From assembly GCA_002150815.3 (NCBI GenBank), contig NDFF03000126.1, positions 1 through 64,000 of the forward strand: DNA of 64,000 bases, read 5' to 3'. Source of the stretch: Grammothele lineata (Eukaryota > Basidiomycota > Agaricomycetes > Polyporales > Polyporaceae). Each line of letters opens with the position of its first letter. Positions within the stretch are counted from its first letter, which is position 1. This document shows, piece after piece, positions 1 to 12,464 of the stretch. Made by a program: the position numbers and the translations under genes. Under the pieces are notes generated by a model. The model had not been told where the DNA came from, did no database searches, and was given only the letters and a program-made list of their open reading frames with translations.

Positions 1-3000
1 GTTAATGGGGATCGTAGCATTGGGATGGAGAAAGGACATGTTGACTATCGTAGCTGCTTTCAGAAGCACGCAGGGACACTTCAGCTTACCACAAAAGAGC
101 CGAGCGATTCTAGGAACGTACGAAAATATTAGACCAGCAATCCTGCTTCTCGACTACTATAGGCTTCTCCCACGCTCAGGCTGAGCCAGATCGCTTCCGA
201 ACTCGGAGCCGCCCAATGTCAGCTGCCTGTAAACCAATGATGTCAGTACGGCATGGCACGCTGAGATGTCTAAGTGCCTCCAGAGCTTACAAAGTGCGGG
301 AACAGCTGAACAAGCGGCGAGTAGGGCTTTCGGACAGTCAACGTCGAACGCGAGTGAGTAGTACGGTATCACAGCTCGGAGGATGGGGAGTACTAATTCG
401 CAAGACTAGCGCCCACAACCCGATACGATCTTTGCGTCTCGTGATGCAGCCGCCAGGCCGATCGTGACGTCAGCCGGTTTGAACACCCACCCATCCGATC
501 CTTCAAGCAAGAACTTTGGCGGTGACTTCAACGTCTGAAGACAAGGCCGCTGTCCATGTGTCCTGAAATCAAATGATGATCGAATAGCACGCGGTCATCA
601 AAGACATTCGTGAGTACGCTCGACTTCTCGAACTCGGTATCTCCCGCAATTTGAATGAATCTAAATACTAGTACTAGGGGCCTCCAGTCAATGGGCCCCA
701 ATAATGAATCCAGTTGTGACTTAAGGCTGTATGTGTACACTCACCAACCCATATCCTCCATAACTTGCAACATCAATGAAAGAACATAGTCACGAAATCG
801 TCGCTACCTGGATGGGTACGGCCACTATCGCTTCAAGCCTCAACTAGTTGCTGCCAACGGTTCTACAGTATATGTACTACCAAGTTCCTCCGCTCTACAG
901 CACACGAAGAAAAATTGTGATAATTTGAGCCGAACGACCCGCCAGTAGAAAACTAGGCCGTCAATTAGCCGTCGACATACGTACTGACGCCGCGGCGTTC
1001 CTGGGCTTATTTGATAGTTCCGTAGTGCGTCCTCCACGAAAGCTCCGATTTGGCTCCGATTTCTAACTTCCTAGCACTGGCTCTCCCTTTGACGTATACT
1101 AGCATGATAGTTTGCACTCAAAATCTGTTTCCGTTGGGCCAGAGTCTCAGATGAGTGGAGAATGACCTCAATACATACCGCTCACAAATTGTGAGTGTTC
1201 TCTCGGCCAAGGATTAAAAATCATTGAGAGAAGCTGATTGGCTGGGCGTACCTAGAACGGTTGATCAGCGTTTAAATATCGAAGGTTCTGGTTCTAGACT
1301 CCTGCCGAACACTCCAACAACCGACGGCACGGCAACGGCCAAGCGACCTCGAGGACGTGAAGCACAGCAACGATGGGATCAAGATGTTTATTAGTTCTTT
1401 CACGAGGCCGCCCTCACGTCACTGCGGTGTGGCTATCGCCTGCCGGGGAGCTCCCAAGATTCCCCGACGGTGGCAGCGGGAATTGAGCAAGCCCCTGCAG
1501 CCTGTCGTGCGTGGCGGACGTCCGGTGGCGTGCTCGGGGCACTGGTGCGTGCAGGGCTTCCTGGGCTTCACTTCGCAGTGCGGCGTGCTGAAGGAGTCCA
1601 GGGTGAATGAGCCAATAGGGCTCTCTTCCCTGGCGTTACGGCAACCACGGGACCAGCACTGTCATTGAAGGGCGCCGATCGCCGCCACGGCCCTGTATTT
1701 TCTCTATGACATTCATTTCCGACGACTCCTCGAGGCGCCGCGAGCCCCAAGGTCAGGGTTGTCGCCAGTTGCGCATGGTATTCGTGAGGTGCGGGGGCGA
1801 AATTCCAGACTTTCAATCATCCGCTCCGGACAGTCACCGTGATGAAGAACGGTCAGGAAGTGTGCGTTGCGCACAAGTAGGTGAGGGTTGCGACCGGCTT
1901 CCAGAGACGCGGGCCATGTCATTAGGCTTTCCAGCTGGGCCTGAGCCGGGCGATTTGAGACAGTAGAGATGGGACGTCTTGGCTCTGTTTTGCTGCGGTC
2001 GGCTCGCCCGTCTGAGACGTCGCGGGAGGTGTCTAGTAGAGCGGGGATCACCCGACCGGAGTCGGGGAGGCGGGGGTCATCGATTGTGCAATATTATCGA
2101 CCCCGCGGCGGGTGGTCGGAGTTGTTGCCAACAATAAACACGCGGTACCCGATACCGGGGCTGGTATCATTGTGCGCTGTTCGTGGCTCTGCCTGCTGGT
2201 AGACGCATCCCTCTAGATGTCTCCTACCCAGATACCTCTGCTCTCACCCGATCCCACCGATTGAACCGCTCCTGGTCTCCAAATGACTGCTCTCTCACGC
2301 TGCAGAATGCGGATCGCTCTCCACAATGGTCGAACGTACACAGAAGCTTAACGGACGGCGCCTCAAGACTATTAGAAGTGGACCGCTCCTCATCTACTCA
2401 TGCCCACTGGTCCATCGCGATTATACAACGCCACTGCACACCCTATCATCGGCGGGAACACTGTCCTCGACGCCGTAATTGATGGAGCGTGGCGCGTCGA
2501 GATGCATCCCTGTGAGCAGCCGTCATTTTATGCGATAGTCGGAGAGGGAAAGAGGAAGGTGGGAGCCCCGGAGATGGTTCTCAATAGTGGAGAGGCCAGT
2601 GCCCACACGGGATGACGTTCTGTCGCGAAGTTGAGCAACGCCCTCAGGTACTGTCCTTATATCGTGCCGGTGGATACATGACCGGTGGTAATGAGGGGCC
2701 ACTCACTGGTGGTAGGCTACAGCCGCAACGAACCTGTTTGAGGACCTGGGACTTGAATGAAACCTACCATCTGTACCACCGTATACCCTGCGCCAATTAT
2801 CACGTTGAGAACAGCCCGATCTCTGGGAGATCATGACAAGATCCAGACACCGTTCAACCATGATATACCACTAACAGAACGACATTACAATACGAAGCAA
2901 GAGGAGATGCATGCGACTACTACAGCCTGAGAGACCCATGGAGGAATGTGAGGGAGCAGTGAGGGATCGATAGATAGATATGGCCTTGGGGAAGGGGGAG

Positions 3001-3341
3001 AGACGGTTGGACAGTATGCGACTTTACACCACGAGGAGGAACGGGAAGATGTATACACAGCAAGACGAGAGAGAGGGCAGGGCGGGCGGCGACAACGAGA
3101 ACTTGAACTTGAATACAATATGATGGCACAACGCAGACGCGAGCACGACGTGCTATGGGACAGCGGAGGGGTAGCAGCGGTGGAGCGCGGAACGACGACG
3201 GGAGGTATACCTTATAGTAACGACGCGAAATCCCAGTGCTTCTTCAGCCTCACCTCATTCGACACAACATGACCCCCATGATAACCTGGCAGAGAAGAGA
3301 GAGAAAGAGAGAGCGCGGTGGCGGGCGAGGTGCGGTGGCCA
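1..3341. other. Gene-free left end
   Basis: No reading frame here has a convincing start, splice pattern or recognisable motif; the longest open frames are about 100-140 codons and overlap on both strands without coding character. The stretch just left of position 3342 lies downstream of the MED25-like gene and probably holds its 3' untranslated region. A purine-rich GAGA tract sits near 3290-3315. A decayed mobile element is possible but no terminal repeats were seen. Confidence 0.5.
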
Positions 3342-5838
3342 CTACGAGTACCACTGTTCCTGAGGCGTCGCCGCCGCTGCCGCATACGAGGCTTGCGTGT
3401 ACTGAATGGCTTGGATACGCTCATCGACGGGGTAGTTCCACGCGCCGCCGTCGTGCGCGATCAGATGTGGGTGGGGGTGCCCATTGGCCTGTGGCTGAAC
3501 CGCATACACCACCTCGTCTCCCAGCACGTAAGGGGCGTATGCCGGGTCCGCAGGGACGTTTCCATGCTGAGCGTTGTAGTACACCTGCTCTTGATGAATG
3601 GGCACCTGAGCGGGTACGGGGACCGCGCGCGCAGGCGCGCCGTACATAGGGCTCCCGGAGAGCACGGGGGCGAGCGAGTGCAGCGCGGGCGACATGCTCG
3701 CTTGCAGCTGCCCAGAGCGCATCACCTCCTCGAGCTGCGCGTTTACTTGCGCCTCGTATTCGGGCGTGACTAGGAAGGGCTGGTCTTCGCCGCTCTCCGC
3801 CCCTGCTCCCGTCGAAGCTCCCCCGCTCGGGCCCGCGCTGGGGTTGTGCATGAGCCCGTGTGAGGGGGGTCCGGGCACTGCGGAGGGCGGCGTGCCGGAC
3901 GCGCTGCTGCTGCTTGGCGGGGAGCCCCCATACACATACTCTCCCCCGCCCCCTCCGAGCGGCGGCGCGGTCGGCGGCGACGGCGGGAAGCGACGTCCGA
4001 TCTCAGAGAGCGCGGGGCCTTGTCCTGGATACCCCCCACCCACTGTGCCCGGGAAGTACGACGAGGGCGGCGAGCCCGCGAGCGCCGCTGGGCGAGGGTA
4101 AGAGCGCGGCTCGTCCGAGCTGAGACCCCCGGGCGGGAGGCGGTCCTTGCTGGGCGCAAAATCGGGCGGGAGGCGGGGCGCCATGCTCGCGAGGCTTTTG
4201 AGCGCGGCGAGGTTGCCTGGGGCGGGCGCGGTGGGCGAGGAGGGGGTGGAGGACGCGAGGGGCTGCACGGGCAGCCAGGGGCCGCGCCGGCGCGCGCGTC
4301 GCTCGTCTGCGGTGTTGGAGCGCGAGACGAGCGAGGAGGACGAGGACGCGGGGGGGACTTGGTCAAGCGAGTGTCGGCGCGGGACGTGCGCGTGCGGTTC
4401 CGAGACGACGGTCGTTCCCGTAGACGAAGTGGAGACTAGCTGCGGGTCCGAGGCGGAGGAGGGCGCGGGGGGGTCGAAGGAGGGGTAGGTGTAGATGTCC
4501 GACTGCGACTGGGGCACGTCGAGGCGGGGTAGGATCGGGCGGCCGGCGCCCTGCAGGCGGACGTCGGCGTAGGTCTTCTTGGGCGGCTTGACTCCGTAGC
4601 TCTTCTTCTTGGTCAATCCGTGCATCTGCTGGAGGTAGGAGACGAGGCTCCCGCCGCCCTCGCCTGCGGGGGGAGACTGCGATGAGTCTGCTCGAGCCCG
4701 GCTACGGGCGAGCTGCGGCGAAGTGGAGGATTTCCTACTACCGGGAGAGGTCGTGTTAGTGGGCGAGCTGGGTGACGAGGCAGTCGCGGCAGGTGAGACA
4801 GGGGTAGAAGAAGTAGAAGGCGGACTAGGGTTGCTGTAGGGAGCTTCGGGCAGTGCAGCTGGGACCAACGGAACGGGCACCACAGCTGTCAAAATGGGAC
4901 AGAGTAATGATTAGTCACCGGGCGAGGATCCGGCGGGGAGTCAGGACGGCCCACCTGAGCTGCGGACATATAGCGGTCGGCCTGATAATCGGATTGAATA
5001 TCGCCGCAGGTCGACGCCGAACCACGTAGGGACCTCGGAATTGTTTTGTAGCTGTAGCTAAATTGGGAAGGTGCAGTCATCAGCATGATCGTGCGATAGT
5101 ACCGGCGTTGGCCACGCGTACCGATCGCTTGAAAAGTTCGTGGTATGTCCTCATTTCAGCGCCGATGTTGAGTATGACGTGCAGGCGTATGTATCGCTGA
5201 TGGAAACCGATCAGTAAGGGCGAGAGAACCCGTATGAAGGTCGGAGAATCACCTGCTTGAGATCCATGGCTATGTCTTCCCATGCGTCGAAGCTGGAGGG
5301 AGTGAGGTCGTTGTGACCACCTGGTGTGAATGGCCCTGTGGCTGCTACAAGGACGAGATGCCTCGTGGTGTTCTGCTGGGAGGTGGCTGACGACAAAATC
5401 TGGGGGGGCATTCGAGTCAGCGCTGGAGTAGGAGGAAAGTAGAGTACAGCAAGTACGTTTATGGCACGGGACATGGCCTCTGGCGAATGTTTGGATGAGC
5501 CTGTTTGGCCGAGTAGGAGTTGAGGAACCGCCCACGCGTGGGCGGCGTCGGGTATAGGTTGAGGCGGGGCTGGGGAAGCGGAGGAGGTCGTAAGCCAGCG
5601 CGCTTCCATCTGGATTGGCAAGGAAAGGATGAGAAGCGGGAAGAGGACGAGGAGAACGACGAACCTGAACTGATGGGTCGGCGGCTCGTAGGTTCTCGAG
5701 CAAATTAGGTAAGTAGGAGTCCCGGACATCGGGCCACTTTGCAGCCATGAGCTGTGAGTCCTCTGCGAGGACCAAGACGGAGACAGCGTCGCCCGGCATG
5801 GCGGGCTGTGCGAAGGAGTACGAGGGAGGGGCGGTCAT
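3342..5838 (-). CDS. MED25-like protein, N-terminal vWA-like domain plus disordered tail
   Basis: Five exons: 5665-5838, 5253-5609, 5122-5196, 4955-5057, 3342-4885; four introns of about 55-76 nt with GT-AG ends and matching phases, giving about 751 aa. Residues 1-240 alternate hydrophobic strands and helices as in a von Willebrand A fold (VSVLVLAED near the start, INVLAVLYF, RHLVLVAATGPF, then RLHVILNIGAEM) and resemble the MED25 vWA domain, which anchors that subunit in the Mediator complex of RNA polymerase II. From about residue 250 the protein is Ser/Pro/Gly-rich and presumably disordered, with one denser motif (LTKKKSYGVKPPKKTYADV). The activator-binding ACID domain of animal MED25 was not seen. 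The start at 5838 is preferred because the vWA strand follows directly; an in-frame ATG at 5868 adds ten residues. The family call is tentative; the exon model is firm. Confidence 0.65.
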
Positions 5839-7187
5839 GCTAGTGCGGCGGGGACCGAGTCGTCCCAAGCGGGACCTAGAGAGGAGGGAGGCGCTCGAAT
5901 CAGGATGGAACGGCCCAGAGGGGCGACATGAACGCGCGGTGGTGGGAGCGTTGAGCGCGCATGATAAGGCGGCTTAAAGCGGTCTAAGCCAGCTGTATAC
6001 GATTATAGGTCCCTCTCCGGCCTGTTTTTGTCCCGTAAATATTATCCGCCGTCTGCGAACCGCCATTTGTGCCCGAGGCCGTCCATCCACCGCCCCGCCG
6101 GCCGCTCGCCGGTGCCCTTCCGGGGCCCTCACGCACGCCTCCGCACGCCCGCCTGCACCAGCACTCGCGCTCCACCCGTGTCTGTCCCCGGCCGTGTCGC
6201 TGCAGAGGCGCTGCCCCAGCCGAAACTCTAAACCTTCATGGAGGATCCCGGCGGGAGCTTTCGCCCTCTCCTCTAATAGTACATATCAGTAGCAGGATAT
6301 CGCGCGCTGCCCGCCTCGTCCGCCCGCGCGCGGTGGCCGAGGCAGCCACCAGCCAGCTCTGAGTCGTCTGCAGCCCGTGCGCCGCTATCGTCGGCCCATC
6401 GCTGCCTCACCCCAATCAATCGCTGCCCCGGCCACGAAGCCTGCCGCGTGGTGGCCGCTTCTGGCCACCGCCTAGTGCCACTTGACGCACCAGTCCATCG
6501 GTGGCTCTGATGGTCCTCCCTGGTGCTGCCCGTGCCCGCCCGCGGCATGCCACACGACCGCCGCGCAGCGCGGCTCGCTTCGCCGGCTGCCACTCCCCAG
6601 CGCCGCCTGGGGCACATGCCTCCGCTCGCCCTTTTCGCCGACAATTGTGCTGCACCGATTCGCAGAGCCCAGCGCGCATCCCCGTCGAACGCTGCCCCGC
6701 TTCTCGACACGTTGCTCGCGCGGCCTCGTCCAGTCCCATTTATCGATTTCCCCGCGGGGCCACCCTGGGCGACCCACTACAAATTACTGCATCCGCAGTG
6801 CGGGGGCCGGGGCAAGGACGGGCCGTGCACCATCGGCCACCGGCCGAGACGGACAGGCGTGGACCAGCACCGGATGCGCACCTGGGACGTTCGGTCATGC
6901 ATGTCGCAGAACGCTGCTATATCCGTCGAGTCGTTCTTGCCCGTCTTCCATCGTCCTCGTTCCGCAGAAGTCGAGTCAAGCATGAGACCACCCGCCGCGA
7001 ACTCTATACAAACCTTATCTCCCGCCCCCCCATTTCGAGCGCCGCCTGAACTTGAATATGTACTTACCTGGTGGTAAAAATTACGTAAACGGCGCCTACG
7101 CGTGCGTCGTCGTCGACACGCGCGTCCGGCGACGAGCGCGGTTGGCTGCACACCGTCACCGACGTCCTCCACGCCCTCGTCGCCGCC
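5839..7187. other. Divergent intergenic region between MED25-like and WHI2-like genes
   Basis: About 1.35 kb separates two genes transcribed away from each other, so it must hold both promoters and 5' untranslated regions. It is GC-rich and no TATA element stands out. Open frames of 60-270 codons overlap on several frames of both strands and show no conserved motif or splice logic, so none is called. Confidence 0.5.
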
Positions 7188-8530
7188 ATGGCTGCCGTCA
7201 ACCTCGCCAACTCGCCCATTACCCAGGTCTCCCAGACGCCTGTACAGACAAACCTTCAGCCTCAGCTCCTCACTAGGCTCCTCCTCGATCTGCGCGGCAG
7301 ACGTTTCACCGTCGAACGCGAGAACATCCTCAGCCTTCCCGAATCCGTCCTCCTCTGCCTCTTCCCGAACGGCCTCGTCCTCAGTCGTCAAAGCGCAGCC
7401 CTTTCCGATGGCGGAGATAACGACGACTATGAAGAGCTCTATGGCGTTGATGTGCGTCACCGTCTCGTGTTCCCTGCAGCCACACGTTCCTGACATCCCC
7501 CTCCCTTCCTCGCCTCCGCCATCTTTCTTGTGACCGCGTACACAACAATACAGTTTGACCCTGACTGCTTCGACTACGTCCTGAGCTTCTTCCAACATGC
7601 GCGCGACGAGTTCTACGGGACGACCACAAACCCGGGCGGCCTCCTCGCCGCGCAGCAGCAGCTGCTCGACGGTGGCTCACCTACGTCCGACTTTGGGCCC
7701 TCCCCGTCGCAGAACCCGCTCCTGACCAAGCAGGCGATCATCGTTCTCCGCGAGGAGCTCGAGTACTTCTCGATCCCGCCCAAGGGCGGCAGCGAGGCGA
7801 CGGACGCGCGCGGGATCGCCAACGACGCGCTGCTCGACCTCAAGCGCAACTGCGGCCAGTACCTGCTCCACAAGCGCAACATCTTCACCGCGCTCCAGCG
7901 GAACGTGAACAAGGAGAACAACCTCGCGGAGCAGCACCTGATCGACATGCTCTGCATGAGGTGCGTCCGCCGCGTTCCCTTTCAGCGCGCACGCGCGGAC
8001 AGCTGACGGATCGTCCCCCGTCCGCTTTCTTCGTTCTTTGTGGCATTGCCGCGTTGGGACATATTGTGGCTTGCGCAGTGGGTTCGACCGGGAGGACGAA
8101 TGGGGTTACCGCGCGATGGAGCCCTCCCGGAGCTGCATATCGTCGATTGCGCTCGTGCTTCTCAAGACCGGCATCGTGCACTCGACCAACGCGAACAACG
8201 AACACCTAGTGACCATTGATTACAACCAGATGGCTACCGCGCAGAAGCTGCTGCTGTTCTGGAGAAAACCTGCGGTGCGTTCGGTTTTGGCTATTTTTGC
8301 TGCCCAGGGAGGGTTCAGTGTATGCTGACGACGCTGGTCGTTCTCTATCGATAGCGCAAGTGCTGGTGGGATGGTATTGAGGTTGACGTCGCGAATCCCG
8401 ATGAGCCTTCCAAAATCATCAAGCTGTGGGCACGTCGGGTGTGGACACTGGAGCTCAGCCTGGTGCGTACCAATATCTTCCCTCAACTGTTCTGACATTC
8501 ATCCGTTATCTTTTCTCGTGGTAGGTATGA
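7188..8530 (+). CDS. WHI2-like BTB/POZ domain protein
   Basis: Exons 7188-7451, 7554-7960, 8079-8274, 8355-8462 and a probable 6-nt last exon 8525-8530; about 326 aa. The KCTD/T1-type BTB fold begins near residue 25 (LDLRGRRFTVERENILSLPESVLLCLFPNG, quoted in part: LDLRGRRF, LPESVLLCLFPNG) and continues across intron 1 (VDFDPDCFDYVLSFF). The C-terminal part has the conserved CWWDGIEVDV and ARRVWTLELSL motifs. In yeast Whi2 is a stress and nutrient regulator acting with Psr1/Psr2 phosphatases to restrain TORC1; a similar role here is inference. The last intron ends in TAG followed by GTATGA, so splicing gives L-V-stop, whereas reading through gives L-V plus nine residues to a stop at 8494. Confidence 0.8.
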
Positions 8531-8851
8531 TCACGGACATGGACTTTCTCGAGCGCTTTGCTATACATGATTTGCGTTGGATACCCTAATGGCTTAGGAT
8601 GTACGATACCTATCTTTTCCTCGTTGCGCAACCTGGGCGTGCGTGAGTATCGACAGTAAGCTCTCGCCACAACGGCATCGTCTTCAGCACATTGGCGCCC
8701 AAATGTCGGGGTCTGTCTGAGTTTGAAATTGACCACTGGCTCACGCTTCCGTTTTGAGAAGTTTCTTTCGCACATCTTGGACCTACACCGCCAGGATCTC
8801 GACATCGCAACGCATACAGTCACCAGTCCGCCATCAGCTGCGCCAGCAAGC

Positions 8852-10303
8852 ATGGACTTCGACCTCGAGGAGCTCGTAAACGTTGAGCAGACGTGAGATC
8901 GCACCATTTTTTCCACTCGACGCGATCGTGTGCTCACGATCGTGTTTTTTACTCAGGTTTTACGACGAAGGCTACAAGGACGGGTTCGCACACGGGCGGA
9001 TCCACGGTCTGATCGAAGGCCGCGCACTCGGCCGCGAGAAAGGATTCGAAATGTGGGAGGAGCTCGGCTTCTACGAGGGCTTCGCGCTCGTGTGGCAGGC
9101 CGTGCTCAGCAGCGCGCAGGGCGGCGGCAGCGGCGCGCAGGACGAGTGAGTCGTACCTTCCTCGGCGCTGCGCGGTTCCCCGATCAGACGTCGTTGCGGG
9201 CTACGCGGCGCACATATGCAGCGTTCCGGCCTAAGGGGCACACGCCCGTGCCCCCCCTCTCCCCCCATACGACGATCGCCGTGCTCGCCATCCCCAGCGC
9301 GTTCTTGCCCGATGGAGGGATGTCTGGTGATGGCCAACATGGCAGCGGCGTTTTGGGCGCGGCGATTCTTCTCTGATCTCTTAGACTCGATCAATGTTTA
9401 TCGTGATAATGAGATAGCCCGTCACGTCATCCTCCCGGACCGCTGGAGGCGTTTTGGCTTATATGTCAGGTCGGCCACACACGGTCGTCGGCGTATACGG
9501 GATGGAGCCGCTCACTTGACCGGATTTTAGCTGCTGTCGGTAACTGCCGCAGGACGCTTCGCGCTTCTTCACGATCGGTGGGCGCAAGCGGTTTCGCCCG
9601 CACACGGTGTCTGTGCGCTCTCTGCGTGTGTGGGGACAGCAGCCCGTGAGTTCCCGGGGGAGGACGGGCAGGGTCGTGCATAGCAGAACACCATGTCCTC
9701 CAGCCAACGTGGCCGCCGTCCGAGGTTCTCTCGCGTTCCTCTCTCCTCTTCTTCCCTCTTCTTCTCACTTCTTCTCTCCTCTCCGTTTGCCAAACGCCGC
9801 CACGCTGACCACACGTTCCGGCCCATATCAGGCGCGCGCAAAACCACATCCGTCACCTCCTCGAGCTCATCGCGCAATTCCCGCGCGTCAACCCGTCCGC
9901 TGCGGTCGCCCACCCCGCCGAGTCCGAGCCCAATTCCGCGTCCGTGGCCGTGGCCGCGCCCGCCGAGCCCGAGCCCGAGGTCGACATCCCGAGGCTCTTC
10001 CGCCAGATCCGCTCGCGCTACAAGGTCCTTTGCGCCTCGCTCGGAGTGCGCCCCACGCTGCGCGCCGCCGATGGCGCCCCCGCGTCCCCTGATCGTCCGC
10101 TGAGCGACGATCGTGGTGACGTGGCTATCGACGGCGCAGGCGGCGTCGGAAGCGGCGTTGAGATATCCTCCTCCACTTCTAGTTCCGCGACCTCCGGCGC
10201 CGGCACGGGCGCGGGTCGGCCGGCGAGAAAGAACGTCTGGGCCGTGCAGGACGCCCGGGGCACAGGCGCAGGCACAGGCGCAAGCGCGGAGCTGAGTTTC
10301 TGA
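8852..10303 (+). CDS. LTO1: LTO1/YAE1-family protein (Fe-S cluster adaptor subunit)
   Basis: Exons 8852-8892, 8957-9145 and 9832-10303; about 233 aa. The deca-GX3 pattern that defines the Yae1/Lto1 family lies at residues 16-50: YDEGYKDGFAHGRIHG, then EGRALGREKGFEMWEELGFY. In yeast Lto1 works with Yae1 to recruit the ABC protein Rli1 to the cytosolic Fe-S targeting complex. Exon 3 is joined in phase and adds QNHIRHLLELIAQFPRVNP and IPRLFRQIRSRYKVLCASLGV, helices typical of fungal Lto1. The last ~100 residues are Gly/Ala/Ser/Thr-rich and end in ELSF, not in the C-terminal Trp used by yeast Lto1 for Fe-S targeting. The second intron is 686 nt, far above the ~55 nt norm of this window. Confidence 0.8.
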
Positions 10304-10654
10304 AGAGGGCTCCGCCCAGGGTACGTGGGCTCCGCGGTGCTGCCCTCAGCTCAGGCTCCTACTCATGCTCAGGCTCGCGCAGCCCCTGTACCCTGCCTGT
10401 CGCGACCGCCCACGCTGGAGACCGCGGTCGACGCAGGGCCGGGAACAATCCAGGTGCGCACGCCTCTTCCTGGTTTTTGTGGGCCCTGGGTAGACACTGA
10501 AGGGGCGAACACAGGTCGTGTCGAGGGCGTGCCCCGGTGCGAGCGCGCTGCTGGGCTGGAAGGTGTATCTGGCGGTCTGCGACCTTGGGGATGCCGCCGG
10601 AAGTCTCAAGTGGTTCCGCATGCGCGTGGGCGAAGGAAGGGATCCGAGCGCAGG

Positions 10655-10702
10655 GTCCGTCCGTCCGTCCGCCTTCCGTTCCGCCTCCGCCTCCGCCTCC
10701 GT
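10655..10702. repeat. Short tandem runs of TCCG and CTCCGC units
   Basis: A run of about four TCCG units is followed within 10 nt by about four CCGCCT-type units. It lies in the gene-free block. Confidence 0.6.
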
Positions 10703-10834
10703 GTCCGTCGACGGAGGGAGTGGAGCGTGCTTGCTTCTCCCGTTCCGCTGCTCATCATCCAGGACCCTGCACCGCGCGGCGCCAGCCAGCCAGCAATTGA
10801 GCAATTGAATACCGAGCACTCAAGCTCAAGTGCT

Positions 10835-10858
10835 CAGGCCTCAGGCCTCAGGCCTCGG
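10835..10858. repeat. Three tandem CAGGCCT units
   Basis: Three consecutive copies of the 7-mer CAGGCCT lie at 10835-10855. Related CAGGCCTC words recur near 11897 and 11970 beside a similar AAGCTCAAG word, so a diverged dispersed repeat is possible. Confidence 0.5.
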
Positions 10859-12464
10859 ACCTCTTCCGCAGGCTTCCGCGCCGATGCCGTCGCGCGAGGC
10901 CGCAAGCTCCATATAGGGACGGGGCTCTGTGTGGCCGCTATACTGTATTGGGTTGGGGATCGATAGCGGTTCTGCGAAATGTATGCTTCATACACATGCG
11001 CGTTGGGTCGCTCAGTCAGCCAGGGCCGTATCGATGCGTGCATTTGCTCTCTCGCCTTCCGTGTCCCGTGCTCCGTCTCCGGGCCCATCCCGTTTGACTG
11101 CCGCAGCGGGCACGACCCGACTACGGACTCCACCCGCCTCGCCGATCCTGTATGCGGCGTATTTCGCAATCGCCTCGCCCTTGAAAATACGATGGTGCTG
11201 AGCGGCCAGCCCACCTGCCCCTTGCACGACAGTATTCGTCGGTGCAGACGGCCACGATAACCCAGCGCCCGTCGTCCTCCCCGCCTCTTCCTATGTAGGA
11301 ACGGCGAACTCACGCCTCGGGGCGTGCGAGCTGCGTCTTCGTCTTCGTGTCCGGAGAAGGGCGCGGGCGACAACCTCGGCGAATCTCGACGGGCCCGCCG
11401 TACGTGCGCCTTCCCAGGCCCGCCCAAACCCACCCGCCCTGGCGGAACCTGCAGCTGGGTGCAGTGAGTCGGAGGGCTGTAGGGCCTAGCCCTGTAGAGG
11501 CCGCCTCGAGAGCGATTTCTGTCTCGCCATAGCATGTCGTTGCAGTTCCGCATCCGAGTCACTTGTGCGTGCCTGTCTGTCTGCAAGAGTGTATTTTATC
11601 CGTAGAAACGCTCTGGACACAGCAGACGCTGACAGTATGCACGCCCCCGCACAGTGACCGTCTGGCTTTCATAGGCCCCCCGCTATAGCCAGCCGCCAGT
11701 CACGCAATGCGCACGACAGCAAGAACGCGAACGCACTGACGGTGACGCCGAACCTCCAGCCTGGCAGCTTCTCTTCAGGGCCCCCCGAGCGTTCCATGGG
11801 CCAAGCGCTTAGCGCGCGCTATTGAAAGATTGAAGGACGCGACCCGAGGAGAAGGCGCGGCGGCGTCGAACCTGAGCCTGAGCGAGCTTGTTTGTCAGGC
11901 CTCGAGGCTTCAAGCTCAAGGCTGGTACTTACTGTGCACCGCTCTCCATTCAGGGCCCCTCGGCGCTCAGGCCTCAGGGATATCTGCGCGCGATGTCGAC
12001 GTCGGCGTCACGGCGCACGACCTGGCGCGGCGCGGTACGATGCATGTTATCCCGTCTGGGAGGACGTATGAGTCGAGCGCCGTACTACGCGCGAGAGCCT
12101 GAGACTCCATCTGACGCTCGGACTGGAAGAGGAGCGCTCGGACGCGTCCAGGCCTCCATGTGCGATTTGCTTCCGCGACACGGGACCATGGATCTATACA
12201 CCCAGTGCACGCCCACGCTCGCACACGCCGGCCCTGAGCTCATGGCACCCACGTCGACGACTCGACGTTGGCTCCCTGAGCACCGCCGACTCCCGAACGT
12301 GCCCTGACAGGCTAGCATTGACAATATTGACAGCTCGGAGGCATGCTGTTGCCAACGTTTGAAGATAATCGGACGCGCGGGCGGGGTTCGGCTCCGGGTC
12401 CGGGTCTCGCCGGCGGCTAGCCTAAGGGCACCGCATCATGAACGAGCTAACTTGAAGCCCGTGC

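Noticed and set aside
10834..11586. 250-codon minus-strand open frame
   Set aside because: Arg/Pro-rich, overlaps equally long frames on the other strand, no motif, no splice partners; typical of GC-rich non-coding DNA.
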